In this document: piece by piece, positions 1 through 64,000 of the stretch
How the letters are laid out: every line of letters begins with the position of its first letter
Numbering within the stretch: the stretch's first letter is position 1
NCBI GenBank assembly: GCA_963942565.1
Contig: OZ012691.1
Span: 8,547,334 to 8,611,333, forward strand
DNA length: 64,000 nucleotides
Reading direction: 5' to 3'
Origin: Maea johnstoni
Taxonomy: Eukaryota > Annelida > Polychaeta > Spionida > Magelonidae
Notes under the pieces: model-generated
What the model saw: the letters and a program-made list of their open reading frames with translations, nothing else
Told to the model about the DNA's origin: nothing
Databases searched by the model: none
Program-made: the position numbers and the translations under genes

Positions 1-1467
1 CAGGCAGTATTGTAACAACTTAACAAGGTGGAATAAGTATGTTCACTTCACCATTCCTAATTCATTCTCAGTCATAACAATATATACTCTACAACACTTA
101 GCACCAGAGTAATGATAGTGAATTTTACAAGTGGGGCTTATCAGCAAATTAAAGTAATGTCAAATTTAGAGTTAATTGTCTTACTTACAAAATGGTTTAC
201 ATCTTTAAGTTTACTGGATAACTGTGAAAAAAACAACTTTTTGTTCAGGTGATTGCAATGTTTTTACGTTTCATAATTGGTGTGGCCTATTAACCACTCT
301 TACAACAAATAGCACTAGATTGTATCAACTTGCCACTAATAGTTAAGGTTAATATTTGCATCCATCTACTAATTCCAGAAAAGTATAATGAACATCTTGA
401 AGGACTAGTTCCATAAAAGTCGCCTTAAATTCCATGTTTATTTTACAGATATACAACAAATGTTTGAATAAATTACACCAAGTATATACACTTACACAAG
501 AAATATATAGCATATTAACTCTCTCTTTTTCTATAACAATAGCTCTGCCAGAGGTACAAACAATGACAAACAATTACATAAGAACAATGCAATGTGACCT
601 CCCCAGCCACGCTCTGGCAGTCTTGCAGAAATACTCAGTTTCTGTACATGAAAATTTATTCTGGAAGTAAGTGAAAATTGTGCATCACCGTAAATAATCT
701 ATATTCCAGGTTAATCAATCACTGTTTTGTTTATTTGAAATATCATTTCAAATGATTTCCAGATTCCCTCTTGTTTAGCCTGTTTCCCACATCCTTCATC
801 CATTCACCCTTGGAGATATTCTTCACCATTGTCGTTTGGACCTGTGATGCTTCCAAAAATAACTTTGAAATTGAGCATCAATTGGAAAGATACTTGAAAG
901 GGGTTTGTTAGATAGTTTCTGACTTACATTTCTCCTACAAATACTTCCTGAAAATCACTTTTGTTTGAGAGATATCACAAAAATTATAAGGTGGTTTTGG
1001 GCGCTAGAGAAGCATGAATTGGTTACTGTAAATTATTTTGTAAAATAATTATAGTGGCCCATATTCCTAGGGTGACCGATATTTCCGAGAATTTTCGGTA
1101 ATATCTGAACATGGTGGGCCTCCATCTCCCTATCTCCCCAAACTGTGGTCAGCATCACTGCTATTCCGGTCAAGAACTAAACCATTCACATCTGGAGTGA
1201 ACATGAGCTCTAACAAATTTGAATGTAACTCATATACTATATAACTTATACATCACATTTTATATATAACTCATATATATATATCATACTCTTATATTTG
1301 AAAAATGCATGCTACACGTTAGTTGATCTTAACAACTCAGCTAAATATCTCTTTATTATGAAGGTATTACCATTTGTAAGACCATATGTATGCTCCATAA
1401 GTAAATGGATTGACTATTTGGACCATTTGGACTCTTTGTGAAGCCAATTACTGAATTATCATTTATA

Positions 1468-1678
1468 TTATCCCTTCCAATACTGAGGCTTCTTTCGCAC
1501 AAAGCACAAAGACGCAAAGATTTTTAAAAAACATCTAAACCCTGTCATGTTGGTACTCCCTAGATAGCTCTCACTGAATACTCTCAGATGAATACTCATA
1601 TGCCAGGGTTTCAGCCATTTATCAACTTTTTTGCATTGTTTTGTGTTGGCAAAATTAGGCACCAGCAGCATAAGGGAT
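1468..1678. mobile_element. MITE family A copy (TTAA type, decayed ends)
   Basis: Matches the about 205-bp family that starts CCCTTCCAATGCTGAGGCTAC and ends CAGCAGCATAAGGG. The flanking tetranucleotides are mutated (TTAT/ATAT). Confidence 0.75.
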
Positions 1679-2038
1679 ATTATCACAGCTGAATGAGTGG
1701 TCCACAGCCTTGGTATAACAATGAGCCAGAGGTATAACAAATAGGTATAGAATCTCTCAGAAACCTTCACTACGTCTCCATTGGGACACAGGCATGTTGC
1801 TTCTGCAGATCACTACTGACTAGGAGGTTTGAGATTTGGTCAACCATTGCCGACTTTTATGAAAGTGAGAAAGGGTCTTAATGGAGTCTAAGGGTTTAAT
1901 CAATTATGTAACCCATTCATCCTGTAAGTTACACCAAGTAAGTATCATTGAGATGATCACATGTCGACAAGAATGATTTAGCAAAAATCAAGAAGTAGAG
2001 AATTATTTGTAGCATAGGTGTTGCTTGTATTCTTATAA

Positions 2039-2244
2039 CCCTTCGCATGCTGAGACTACTTTCGTCCAAACACAAGGATGCAAAGATTTTTGAAAAACAT
2101 CTAAACCCTGTTATGTTGGTATTCATTTGATAGCTCTCACCGAGTTCTCTCATATGAGTACCATGTGCCAGGGTTTCAGTCACTTTTCAGGGTTTTTTTT
2201 GCATCATTTTGTATTGGTCAAATTAGCCATCCGCAGCATAAGGG
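2039..2244. mobile_element. MITE family A copy
   Basis: CCCTTCGCATGCTGAG to GCAGCATAAGGG, followed by TTAA (left flank ATAA). Full length. Confidence 0.8.
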
Positions 2245-3834
2245 TTAAAGTGATATAGAATGTGATTTGCTGTCACATCAGGGATTGTTTGTTTTCTGAC
2301 CTGAATGAGCTCTGATGGGCAAAGGGTTAAGATGGTTATCTGACCTACATTTTTCATACATCAAGCTTATGCCTTTCTTAAAATAAGTATTTGACCTAGA
2401 AATGGGGTCAAGGTCGCTGCGAGTGGAACGTGACAGATATCCTAACAATATCCACTTATTGCGGGTGTGTAACAATTGCTGTGGATTAACAACTGGGAAA
2501 TATAAACATATATATTATATATAACAATACCCCATCAAATTTTTCTTATCGCACACAATTATTAATCGGAAATTACTTCCCCTCCTAGAATTCAGTCTAA
2601 AAAGTTCAGCAGTCCGACAATAGATGGCGCAAATATAATAAACTACACCTCGGTGACCCATCCCAACCCTATCTCATAACTGTCAAAGGTACGGTAGAAT
2701 AGGAAATTAATCTGAGGTGCAAATTAACCGAATTTGTGATTTCGGATTTTTCCGAGATGATTTACTCCAAAAATCCAATATTGAAGGTTAATATTCTAAT
2801 GACAGGAAAAATACATCTGACTTAAATTATACTGAACTGACCCCACTCAGAAAAGTTTGGCAGATTAAACCATTGGATTAATTTCCATTTCTACAGTATT
2901 ACAATTACATGGGTTATTCTTGATCACTAAAGAATTGCCATTATTTACTGTGCCATCTCTTCATAGTTAGCTGAATCCCTTCAACTATAAAATGCTCAGT
3001 CCGATTCAATATGCAGTTTCTAGTTAGTGCAGATTACAATGCTGATTCTTGAAAAGACACCACTGATAGTTTCTACAAACCGCTTAGATTTATATACATA
3101 ACTTTAAAGCTCAAGAGTGCATTGTTTCATCGGATACAAGTACATTGTGCATTGTATTCTAATTTGAAGCCAGTAAGACTACAGAAACATGATATTCCCC
3201 AGAGAACCATATTTCCTCCATATTCATGATGTTTTCTATGGACCCAAGATATTTCCTACAAAATATATGGTTTCTTCTACAGAATCATGATATTCTTTAA
3301 ACAATTGTGGTACCTTCTACAGAATCACGATATTCTTTTACGAATTGTGGTATTTTCTACCGAAAACCATGATAATATTTATGAATGATAAAATTTCCTA
3401 GAAGTGCGATATTTTCTACAGCATCACAATATCTTTGTACAAAATCATGATATTTCCAACAGCATCAAACTATTCTCTAAGGGATCTTGATATTTCTTAC
3501 ACTAATTGTGAGAATAGTCTTAATTCATCTTAATCGACATGAATGATACATTGACATTAAGTATTTCAGCAGTCATATAATTTTCTTTTAAATCTAGGTG
3601 CAGATTTACAACAACATTCACATGTCACAATTCAATAAAATATATTACTCTGTAATTTATCTATGTAACATACACCTAACCAGGATTGTATTACCACCAT
3701 CTATGACACTGTATTCCCACTGGAAAAAATCTAAAAGATTAATTCCAGTTTCTAAACATTGAATACAATACAATGGAATATATTTGAATCTTTCACTGAA
3801 ATTGCCAATTCCCAAAATGTTATCATTGGAAATA

Positions 3835-3860
3835 TTTATTTTTGTATTTGTCACTTTATT
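3835..3860 (-). terminator. Possible SYNRG poly(A) signals
   Basis: Two AATAAA hexamers on the minus strand (3,860-3,855 and 3,840-3,835), about 760 bases past the stop codon. They are the first paired signals downstream of the (AT)n tract. Other AATAAA copies lie further down, so the true end is uncertain. Confidence 0.35.
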
Positions 3861-4373
3861 TTTGTATTGTCTTTTCCTTTTTCAACATTCATTAATTATC
3901 GCTACCTTTAATATTAAGGCATGGAATGTATACTTTACATCATCCCTCAGCCGGAATGCTGGAAAACCATGAGAAATTGATTTGCTAAGTATTTGTATAT
4001 ACAAACATTTTGTACACAGTTAAATTAAATGTTTTGTCATCCTAAGTTCTAAAGGTAATTCTCCATCAGAAAGAGCTTCAGCAGTTTTTCTAACAATTAC
4101 AAAACATGGGTATAAAGAGTATGTTAGGCAATGTTTATAAACATGACTGAAATTCCATGATGATTTTGTACATTCTAGGCTTAAGAAACATGTTTTTACC
4201 ATGTTAAGCAGCACAAATATATTCATGGACCAAGAAAAAATTCCTTCTGTTTATGAACAGACCAAAAGGTTGTTTCAGCAACAAAGTTACCATTTTACCC
4301 CTTCACAAATTCGCATGTTTAAAGAATTTGGGCAGCCAATATTTGTGAGAGCTTTCTGACCTTTTCACCCCAC

Positions 4374-4561
<188 letters not shown>

Positions 4562-4617
4562 AATTCACATGTGCACTAAAGTGGCTTTTCTAGAATAAGT
4601 CATAGTTATTATAACAA

Positions 4618-29941
<25,324 letters not shown>

Positions 29942-30158
29942 CTTGAATATATTGCACTCGGATGTGTGCGCTGTTTTCGTATTTATTGTATCCCAGATAA
30001 GTACTTTTTCTGATATATATATATTTGAAAATATAAATATCAATCAAAATCAATAGAAAACTTCCTTTTAGTGAAGCGTATTACGCCAATTACGCTATAT
30101 AGTACATAACTTACGGATGCATCTAGTGGCGACATCTATTGCCAAAGCAAAGAAAAGA

Positions 30159-30172
30159 CGGGAGGGGGCGTG
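30159..30172. promoter_or_regulatory. GC-box-like motif upstream of SYNRG
   Basis: ACGGGAGGGGGCGTG-type Sp1/KLF-like sequence about 220 bases upstream of the SYNRG start codon, in otherwise AT-rich DNA. Weak, motif-only evidence. Confidence 0.25.
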
Positions 30173-31405
30173 TTCTCCCAGTGACAGATGGCAGCCAAGT
30201 GCTTGACGTATTTGTGAATTAAGGCGATATCAATATTGCAACTGTAGCTGATTTGGTGTTTCAAACAATGTTTCACTTCTAACTGCTTGTGAAAAGTTTC
30301 CCGTCCAATTAATCTATTTTTACTTCATTAAAATAGAACAGCTTTTCAGTAATTCCTGTGATTGCTATTTTCCTCAGATTGTCCTTAATACAAATTCTGT
30401 CAGCCCTCTCAGCTTGGATACAGTGAACATTTGCATGTAGTGTAATACAGCTTAGTAAATAACTATAAACAATGAGGAACTTCAGCATGTTTCTCCAATA
30501 AATGTAAATGCATTATGTTTAACAAATGTATGTGTGTTTCTTCAATATGGATTAAGAAGGAAAATAGGGTGGTGTATTGGGAACAGTATTTATTACTAAC
30601 AATCTAATCAAGAAATTCATATCAAACAAATGTTTTGGGATTTTCACTTGTCAAATCTGACAAATAAATGATTTATGCTTGCCTTCCACATATTTCAACT
30701 GTTGTGGCATCAATGCCAGAAAAGTCAGCTAGAGCCCAGGAAAAAAGTTATTTTTTATTTTACTTCTGAAACTAGCAGTTAAATGGTTGTGAATAGTTTC
30801 ACACAATAGAACTAAGGATACCCTTAAGGTATCTTTGTTTTATTATGGTAAAATGTATGTGTCAGACATACTTGAAATTAAATAAAACGTTTAATTAATG
30901 TATCATGCTTAGCCAAAGCTACTTGAACTCTTCAAAATCTCAATATCCCAAAGACAGAGGGTATATAATTGGAAAAAGAAAATTATCAAGTAATCAAAAG
31001 GTATTTCTTTTTTGTAGAGGGGTTACACTGAGCATGGACTTAGTATCAGATACAATGTAAACTATTGAGACAATGTAATCATTATCAAAACAATGTTATT
31101 TATCATAGATACAATATTAATAACTGTGGATAAAAAAGTACTTAATTTTGTTAAGATATATTAGTGAAGGTCTATACGTAGTGGCAGGGATTGAAATTGA
31201 ATTTGCTAAAAAAGGGACTTCATCATTAATTCACGTTCCATTAGAAGAGGATAAAATCTTTTGAGTGATAAGGGGAACCTTCAGGTAAATAATTGCATCA
31301 ATATTACAAACACTGTCGTTTCAATGAGATATTTATTCATTTTTCTTTGTTACAAAATACACTCCATCCAAAATGGATGGCCATTCCTTAATTGTCCATT
31401 CAAAT

Positions 31406-31717
31406 CAGGGTTCTAGCTAGGATTTGAAAAATACCTGTCCAAAACATCAATTACAAGAAATCTGCCCGTCCAGATTTAGCTACTTATCTATTTCAAATCC
31501 TTATACCAGCTACATTTAATAGCCTAGTGTGTCAAAAAGGGCAATTTACACTTCAGTTATGTCCTAGAACATGTCTTATCTGGAAAATATTTGGTTATTA
31601 CCCCCCAAAAGTCAAAATTGAAAAATCATCATTGAAAATTTTGCCTGTCCAAACAGGAGGTTTTCAGTAAGCTACCTGTCTAAAAGACAGGTAGGACGGG
31701 TCCTGGCTAAGTCCCTG
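31406..31717. mobile_element. hAT-like MITE, perfect 8-bp duplication ATTCAAAT
   Basis: CAGGGTTCTAGCTAGGATTT to TCCTGGCTAAGTCCCTG, flanked on both sides by ATTCAAAT. Confidence 0.9.
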
Positions 31718-33399
31718 ATTCAAATACAAACCAACCATCAATCACACGACAAGAAGATAACATACATGTACTTATGTTCTGTACAATTATCTTGGGTGGT
31801 GTGTAACTTTAGGCAACAGTATCCAATGTAAATCTTTGATTACAAAACAGTTTCACAAATGTCTTCAAACATGATGTAAATCCAATTGATGCTTTCTGTT
31901 AATTTCCTAAATTCAACTTCTATATTTTTGGTCATATACAAACCAATTAAGACCCATGGATTTCATTCAAATTTTCATAATTCATAAAAAAAAACTCTAG
32001 GGGATTGGCGTAGCAACGCTAGGACTTACATTTTAATGTCAGCAACTAGGGATTTTAAGGAATCCCCCAGTATACACTGCTTGTAGGGGACCAGTAGATT
32101 GCAAATGCGACACAAGCCCAAGACTCGAATATAGGACTGAGTTGGAAATCACGTTGATGTGTGTTTTACTATGTAACAATCTACTTTTATGAAAAATAAA
32201 ATGAAAAGCAGTGTTTGTCTTGAAAATGTGGAATATGCAAATTTTTTAATGATTCTCAGAAGTACTGAAAGTTTGGACATATGCCCGAAACGGCACAAGT
32301 TCGTCAAAATATGAGTGGGAAATCTGTCGTAATATATATTTTTTGGTCATATTACCTTGAAACTTTCATCCCTACTATAAAACACCTGCTATTTCTAGCC
32401 TCAACGGCCTATTATAAACCAGCAAACATTACTGAACATCAGTAATTGGTTAATACCTCCTCAAATTACCTTTGAACTTGATTATTTACAATATTTACAC
32501 ATATAAAAGTAGCAGTGGACAACTAATTGCCTCTACATAGGGGATACCATGATTAAAAGACAAGCAGAAAGTTCATCAAACATATATTTTATGTTGACCA
32601 TTTTAGGGTTCACATTTGATCCTATACTAGGTAGTTGTTTTTAGTAAATTGGTTGTGCATCCACTGCTTTAACCAACGTCCAGTTAATCTCTATATCATA
32701 GTTGTTTCTTTGCCAAAAAATACTTTGAAATAAACCTACATAGACTTATGGTATAGCATGTGACAAGTCACTTTCAGTTGTGACCCATGTAATTTTGTCC
32801 ATGGCAGAGGTTATCAGACATGTTAAGTCTATACAGTTGTTTTTCTTTTTAGAGAGCAAAATTGTCAAAAGAAGCCACAATAACTGAAATATCCTTCCAT
32901 CTATTTTGATCTTGGGTACCACACCAGTAATATGGTAAACCAATTACAGGTTGAAAATTCAATGCTGTATCTGCTACAGGTTGAACAATCAATGCTGTAT
33001 CTGCTACCAATCTCAGACACTCCCGATCTTTGGATTGTGAGTGAGACCAATTCCCCTTTCAGGGGGGTGTTACACGTAGAATGAAGTGGTACATTTCATT
33101 ATAGACTTAGAAACAAGCACAACACATATCGCCATCCAACGTCTTTTGGCCCTTAAGCTTTGTATTTGTTAATAGAAAGTAATAATGTGACTAGCTGTAT
33201 TTTTTTCCAAATTCATAAAGTCAAAGATATTCTCTTTTCCAAACCCTTCAGGTTTTTCACCCTTCTCTGCCCTGAGAAGTAACTATTGGTCAGTCAGTGG
33301 TTCAATAAACAATTCCGTACAATAATACCAACCAATTTCATCACATTTAGTCTGAGAAAAGTTTTTATCTACTTCTTGTTTTTGTTGATAATCACAAGA

Positions 33400-33498
33400 C
33401 AAGTAGGAGCATTCAGTTGTTTTGGAGAGAGGGGGAATTGACGTCTGTTGACCATTAATTGTTAATTGATTGTATCAGTGTCAATCCACTTTCATTAT
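33400..33498 (-). other. Probable terminal exon (3' UTR) of Myb/SANT-like gene
   Basis: A polypyrimidine CTTTTTTCTTCCAG acceptor at 33,499-33,500 is followed by A TAA TGA. The downstream end is unknown; the repeat-poor sequence down to about 31.3 kb or 30.6 kb, with several minus-strand AATAAA (31,337-31,332; 30,844-30,839; 30,594-30,589), could all be 3' UTR. Confidence 0.4.
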
Positions 33499-33977
33499 CT
33501 GGAAGAAAAAAGGAAAGTGTGGTTAGTCACAAACAAAAACCATCAATGATATACAAGCTAAAAATAAACTATTAATGCTATAGAGTTGCTCTTGAATAGT
33601 GCATCTGGATGCAAAATATTTGGGAATGAGGCATTACGTCACAATCTATTCAAAAGGGAGGTTGTGATATGATTGAACTTTCTTTTGACATTCATGGTGA
33701 TAACAATTCTTTTAATACATTCCCAAATTATTCAAGCTCTCTTTGGGTAGATTAATTTATGAAATTACTGAGTTACAATGTTAATTAATGATGCATATAT
33801 TACTACAAGTCACAAAGACCAGAGCAGGTAAGTGAGCCAACCCCTCCATTTGCTTTAAACACATAATTTACATTGTAATTGTCTAAGTGACACTTAACTT
33901 TGATTTAGACAGAAAGCGAACTCCTTTCACCCTAGTGTAATGGTTAAGAGAATCACTTCAGTTTGAGGGGAAGTTAA

Positions 33978-34177
33978 CCCTTCCAATGGTGAGGCTACTT
34001 TTGTCTGAAGCACAAATACCAAGATTTTTGAAAAACATCTAAACCCAGCCATTTTGGTGTTCGTTAGATAGGTCTCGCTGAGGACTCTCATATGAGTACT
34101 CATGTGCCAGGGTTTTAGATATTTTTCAGGTATTTTGCATAATTATTTATTGACCAAATAGCCAACAGCAGCATGAG
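33978..34177. mobile_element. MITE family A copy, TTAA-flanked
   Basis: TTAA, CCCTTCCAATGGTGAGGCTAC to AACAGCAGCATGAG, TTAA. It lies in the intron before the probable terminal exon. Confidence 0.83.
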
Positions 34178-34343
34178 TTAAACATATAATTTAAATTTTA
34201 ATTGTCTAAGTGACATTTCACTTTGACTTAGACAGCAAGCAAACTCCTTCTCCGTAGTATTATGGGTAAGAGAATCCCAATAGTTTGAGAGGAAGTCAAA
34301 CTACATTATGCAGTACTTAAAACTGCATTCCACACATCCTGAC

Positions 34344-46237
<11,894 letters not shown>

Positions 46238-46449
46238 CGTTACACCGTTTGAGCCGTTCTTTTACAATCGGCGTCCCCGGACAGATGCGTGCGCGTCGTT
46301 TCGACTGACCCGCCATCTAGCGCCGGTCTACCGCAAGTGCTCGGTGGGCATCACGCAAGCAAAGGGATAGAAGCTAGGCTGCACTACACAAGCGGACCAT
46401 ATTCTTGGGGAGGGGGGATTTTTTCCTCCCCTCTCAGAGCCAAAAATTA

Positions 46450-46661
46450 CGATGGTGTAGGTGTGAACGATAGAAAGAAAGTATTTTTTCCGCTGTTTTT
46501 CTGGGAAATGACAGGAAAAAATATAAATTTTCCTGTTTTTCCAAAAACAGCTGAATTTTTTTCAGTTTTCCAAATACAGCAAAAATAAAAAGATTCTGTC
46601 GTTTTCCAGAAAAACGACGAATTTTTCTTTTTAAATTCTGTCGTTCACACATGCACCATCG
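46450..46661. mobile_element. TA-flanked MITE
   Basis: TA, CGATGGTGTAGGTGTGAACG to CGTTCACACATGCACCATCG, TA. It lies about 210 bases upstream of the Myb/SANT-like start codon. Confidence 0.72.
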
Positions 46662-48299
46662 TAAGAAATTTTCAAATCAAGGGCCAGAATATTTTTTTTA
46701 ACTTTCAGGGACAGAATGTATTTTGCTTGATTGTCAGGGCCAGATTTCTTTCCCTAAAAATGGAGAGACCCCCCCCCCCTTATAATATCAAATGGCCCGC
46801 CCCTTAGAGGAATATCTACCTCTCTGCTTGCAAGTTACACTCGCCTAGACCACTTGACAATTTCATAAAATGGTTTATTGACCCCCTTAACATTGCGCAA
46901 AAGATCGGAAATTAATGTGAAATCAGAGGCTATGTGTGGGCTGAGACTAAAGAATAATAGATAAATAAATGAATAAAATAAAAACAAACCGGTATGCAGA
47001 ATTTCAACATCAATCATTTTTTTGTTTGCGAGTACCTCCTAATGGTCTCAAATTATATAAATGCAATTTACAATTGCAAATGGGTTATCCATAACTGTTC
47101 ATAGATAATTTGTGACTATAAAACTTACAAACCCTTTTCACAAACAATGTTATGTCAATATTTAAAGATGATGTACAGTAAATGATTAAGCACTATTTGA
47201 AAAAAAACGAAGGCCAAGTTTTCGAGTCACACGACGACTATTGACAGGTCTTACTGACATTTTCATCATGGGCATCTGAGAGGCGACATAAAAAATCGAC
47301 AAGCAACAAGCGAATCTAAACAAATATACTTTAGTAACGTCGTTTTGGTAATGCTTGAAATGAATTTATGTTTCGAAAAACTTTAAAGATCTCCATTCAA
47401 ATTCATCATTGTCATACGAAACATTGGCCCAACATTATATGACCCCTAACGTCCATTTTCATGAGGAAATGTGCCGTAGTGTTTTAGATTGGGTCCTATT
47501 TCTTCCACTGCGAGTCTCCTTTGCCGCATTTGAGGGTTCCACGCGTTTTGGGGTTTAATGTAGCTTTGTTTTGACCCGGTTTCTCATGTAAAATGCTTAT
47601 ATCACACTAGTTAGCTTATATAAACTTTTTTTTTTTGCTAGAAAAGGGTCATTTGATGAGGAACACATGAAGTATTACACATATACCCTCCCAGCAGGGT
47701 TTAATATTTTGGGGCTAAACCACTAAAAAAACATCAATTACATCATACTATTTTTAAACAGAGCTCCCATCCACAATTATGAATCGGGGTTCATCAAATT
47801 TCATAAATGAGGAGAGAACGTCAATCCAATTTTTTCTTTGATAAGTTTTATCACCATTTCTTTCATATCTTTGGTTAAAATGGGAAAAGGGTATATTTTT
47901 CAAATTCTAGATTCTTTAACTTTGGAATAAAGTCAAAAAGTAATACACTTCTCTCCGAAATACTCCTAGCTTTGTATACTTTGTATTAACCACATTTCAA
48001 ACAACTCCGTTAACACTTGATACCTCAGATGGTTGTTTAAAGCGACCATATTTAGGTGAAATTTAAAATGAAGAAAGGAGCCAAAAAGAAGTCCTTTCTG
48101 TGTGCAAACCTATGGGAGGTTTTTGCAATTGTTGGTGCCATACTCTGCTCGGTGACGGCCTAGAGAGTCAAAGTTGGTCTGGGGGCGCACTGTAGGCTTT
48201 AAAACATGTAAAAAATATCTGAATGACACTATATATTTACAAATTAGTTTCCCTGAGTTTTCATTAAAGCAAGTTGCCAAAGTAACAAAGGATAATCAT

Positions 48300-48800
48300 T
48301 TTTCAGCAAAGCTCTGAACTTATGGTTTTGTATACGGTTTTCTTATAAGGACAATCGCCATGACAACAGACTGGATCCCCACCTCAGCTTCTAAATGTAA
48401 AAATAAAAAAGAATTCAACTGTTTATGGGTTTAATTTTTAATTTGTATGTTTGATAAAAAAAAAAGATAGATATTGTTTTCTGGTGGTTTTTATACAAGA
48501 AGATGTTGCTTTCCAATGAACTCCAGAGACATCAAGTACGTTTAGGCTAGGCTGTCCGCATCTTATTCATAAATAGAATGACCGCCAGACTCTCAGCAGC
48601 TGTTTGAAACTGAAATTGTCCTTTAAAAACGTAAACAACTTAAGTTCCATGCTATAAAAATGACAGAGCCTGTACCAGATTTACTCAGTTGGAAAATACA
48701 GAGCTTCGAATGTTGAATGGGCCATCTAAACGACCCAGCCGGCGGCTTTGGCGTTATGCAGTAGATGGCCAATTCAACCCCCTCAGCTCTGTATTTCCAA
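48300..48800. repeat. Dispersed repeat D, copy 2
   Basis: Same repeat and orientation as 7,660-8,110. Its right part also holds an inverted pair around CAGAGCTTCG...CTCAGCTCTG, so another small insertion may be present. Confidence 0.6.
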
Positions 48801-49813
48801 ACATAGTCGCCTGGTATATAGAACGGCTATTATAGCTTGAAAAATGTATGATCAATTTTGGGGAAAGAGCCTTTAGTTCAAGAAAACCAGGCTTTTTTTA
48901 AAGTGTTTACATATGGTTGCCATTTTGCCATGACGGCGGGCTAGGTCAAGAAATGAGGACCCGTAGAAATTGAAAACAGCCTGTTTTTGCAATCATTGCA
49001 CTGTGTGCGAAAACAATGCCTACATGTTACTGCTGCAACAGGATACTACAAAATATTTTTTCTATTCAATTCCTTTGATTTATGGAAGCAAGACCCTTAT
49101 AAGAAGTTATGGTTGCCATGACAGAGGGCTTAAGACCCCACCTGGGTCATTTTGGCGTGTCCATGCAAACATTCCAAAACAATATACGATCAGTCTTGCA
49201 TGGAGCAGAGCATTTTAGTTGCCGACATGGGACAATTGGTCCAAAGAAATTTTTACCAGGTGGCACTATCATGCAAGCCAAGGTCTGGATCGATAATAAA
49301 AAAACACACAATTAAATAGAGCTGACTTGTATAATGAGATATGTGTAAAAATGACTGATAGTAGAAATATCTGAAAGGCTTAGTCAGCCATATCTGAGAA
49401 TGTGCCAAGTTCATTGGTGCTAGTTGGTATCAGGTATCGGCCTGTCGCACGTTTTGAAGTTGGCCACTGGTGCCACAGTGCGACAGTTGGTTGTCCTTGC
49501 TATTTGTGACGCTCATATTTCTATATTCAAGCACAGATGTCCAAATTCATGGCAAAGTTTAATAATATGAAATTGCAGGCTGATCAATAATACGATACAC
49601 TTTATCTAATTTGTAACTTTCTAGTTACACAGTATCCTTTATTTAGACATTAGAACAACACTATGTATCAAATGTCGCACAGTTGAGAGTAGGTGGAACG
49701 CGTTCCGACTTCCCTACCGGGCTTCCCTATAACCACGAGTGCTTTATTCATCTATTAAAGCTTTAACCCCACACTATTTGTCATGCATCCTCCCACGGGC
49801 GTGTGCGTGTGCT

Positions 49814-49818
49814 ATTGG
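49814..49818 (+). promoter_or_regulatory. Inverted CCAAT box upstream of phosphatase gene
   Basis: ATTGG in GCTATTGGCTCTGCCGCCGA, about 215 bases before the start codon in a locally CG-richer stretch. Motif-only evidence. Confidence 0.25.
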
Positions 49819-50032
49819 CTCTGCCGCCGAAGCAACTCACTCTCCGTAGATCTTTCAGTGTTTGGAAATTCATCTGTCTGCTGCGCGAAATTCGACTTCC
49901 TCATCCGCTACGCAACTCGCAACTCGTAACAGCCGCACTCATTAGCCCGTTTCTATATACATAGACCTGGTTTTCACACTGGTAACATTCCTGTTGCGCT
50001 GGACTTAGCTCAAAACTACCTCGGTAACTAAC

Positions 50033-64000
<13,968 letters not shown>

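Larger units (their letters stand above)
1..3820. other. Non-coding flank 3' of SYNRG
   Basis: AT-rich sequence with no credible gene. It holds two TTAA-type MITE copies (1,468-1,678 and 2,039-2,244), a GAGAATTTTCGGTA-type repeat end near 1,066-1,103, and an irregular stretch of short repeats with the theme ATATTTTCTACAGAATCAtGA from about 3,190 to 3,500. Confidence 0.5.
29942..33400. other. Spacer between SYNRG start and Myb/SANT-like gene
   Basis: No open frame of note. It holds the SYNRG 5' flank, one hAT-like MITE (31,406-31,717) and low-repeat AT-rich DNA that may be the long 3' UTR of the upstream gene. Confidence 0.4.
46238..50032. other. Divergent spacer between the Myb/SANT-like and phosphatase genes
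   Basis: A CpG-rich promoter-like block is at 46,238-46,350, a TA-flanked MITE at 46,450-46,661, and AT-rich sequence without genes at 46,850-48,290. A dispersed repeat also found in SYNRG intron 14 occupies 48,300-48,800. The phosphatase 5' flank includes an ATTGG (inverted CCAAT) at 49,814. Confidence 0.45.

Noticed and set aside
48970-49315. Open frames of 82 and 68 codons upstream of the phosphatase gene
   Set aside because: No family resemblance and no splice context; probably chance frames in the repeat-derived spacer.

Overview
This is animal nuclear DNA: multi-exon genes with GT-AG introns, AT-rich non-coding sequence, long simple repeats and very many short non-autonomous DNA transposons. 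The coding content (a synergin-gamma orthologue with bilaterian domain order and an INPP5K/J-type phosphatase), together with the repeat load, suggests an invertebrate, probably marine (deuterostome or lophotrochozoan). The sequence alone does not name the species.

Layout. (1) 1-29,941: the synergin-gamma gene (SYNRG) on the minus strand. Seventeen coding exons join without a frame break into a predicted 1,443-residue protein. The start is at 29,941, the stop at 4,618, and a possible poly(A) site lies near 3.8 kb. (2) About 33,495-46,237: a second minus-strand gene with nine coding exons and a predicted 389 residues. It has two Myb/SANT-like domains, a basic stretch and a C-terminal helix; I cannot assign an orthologue. 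(3) 50,033-64,000: the first six exons of a plus-strand inositol polyphosphate 5-phosphatase of the INPP5K/J class, cut by the window end. Genes 2 and 3 are divergent, with 3.8 kb between their start codons. The genes are not an operon. SYNRG works in clathrin/AP-1 traffic, the phosphatase in phosphoinositide turnover and gene 2 probably in the nucleus.

Introns and spacers hold many layered repeats: TTAA-flanked (piggyBac/Kolobok-like) MITE families, hAT-like elements with 8-bp or 5-bp duplications, TA-flanked Tc1/mariner-like elements, TWA-flanked Harbinger-like elements, one element with a 10-bp duplication, foldback elements, a tRNA-related SINE and long microsatellites. Many target duplications can be read directly, and several insertions are nested, once three deep. 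I saw no reverse transcriptase, transposase, integrase or capsid reading frame, no CRISPR array and no rRNA or tRNA gene.

Points most worth a second look: two partial tandem exon duplications in SYNRG that keep a 3' splice site and an open frame; a 15-bp minisatellite of splice-acceptor-like units directly upstream of phosphatase exon 2, open in frame into that exon; a perfect 61-bp-arm palindrome in phosphatase intron 5; the all-phase-1 exon structure of the double Myb/SANT gene; and the nested transposon strata. None amounts to a clearly new biological system.
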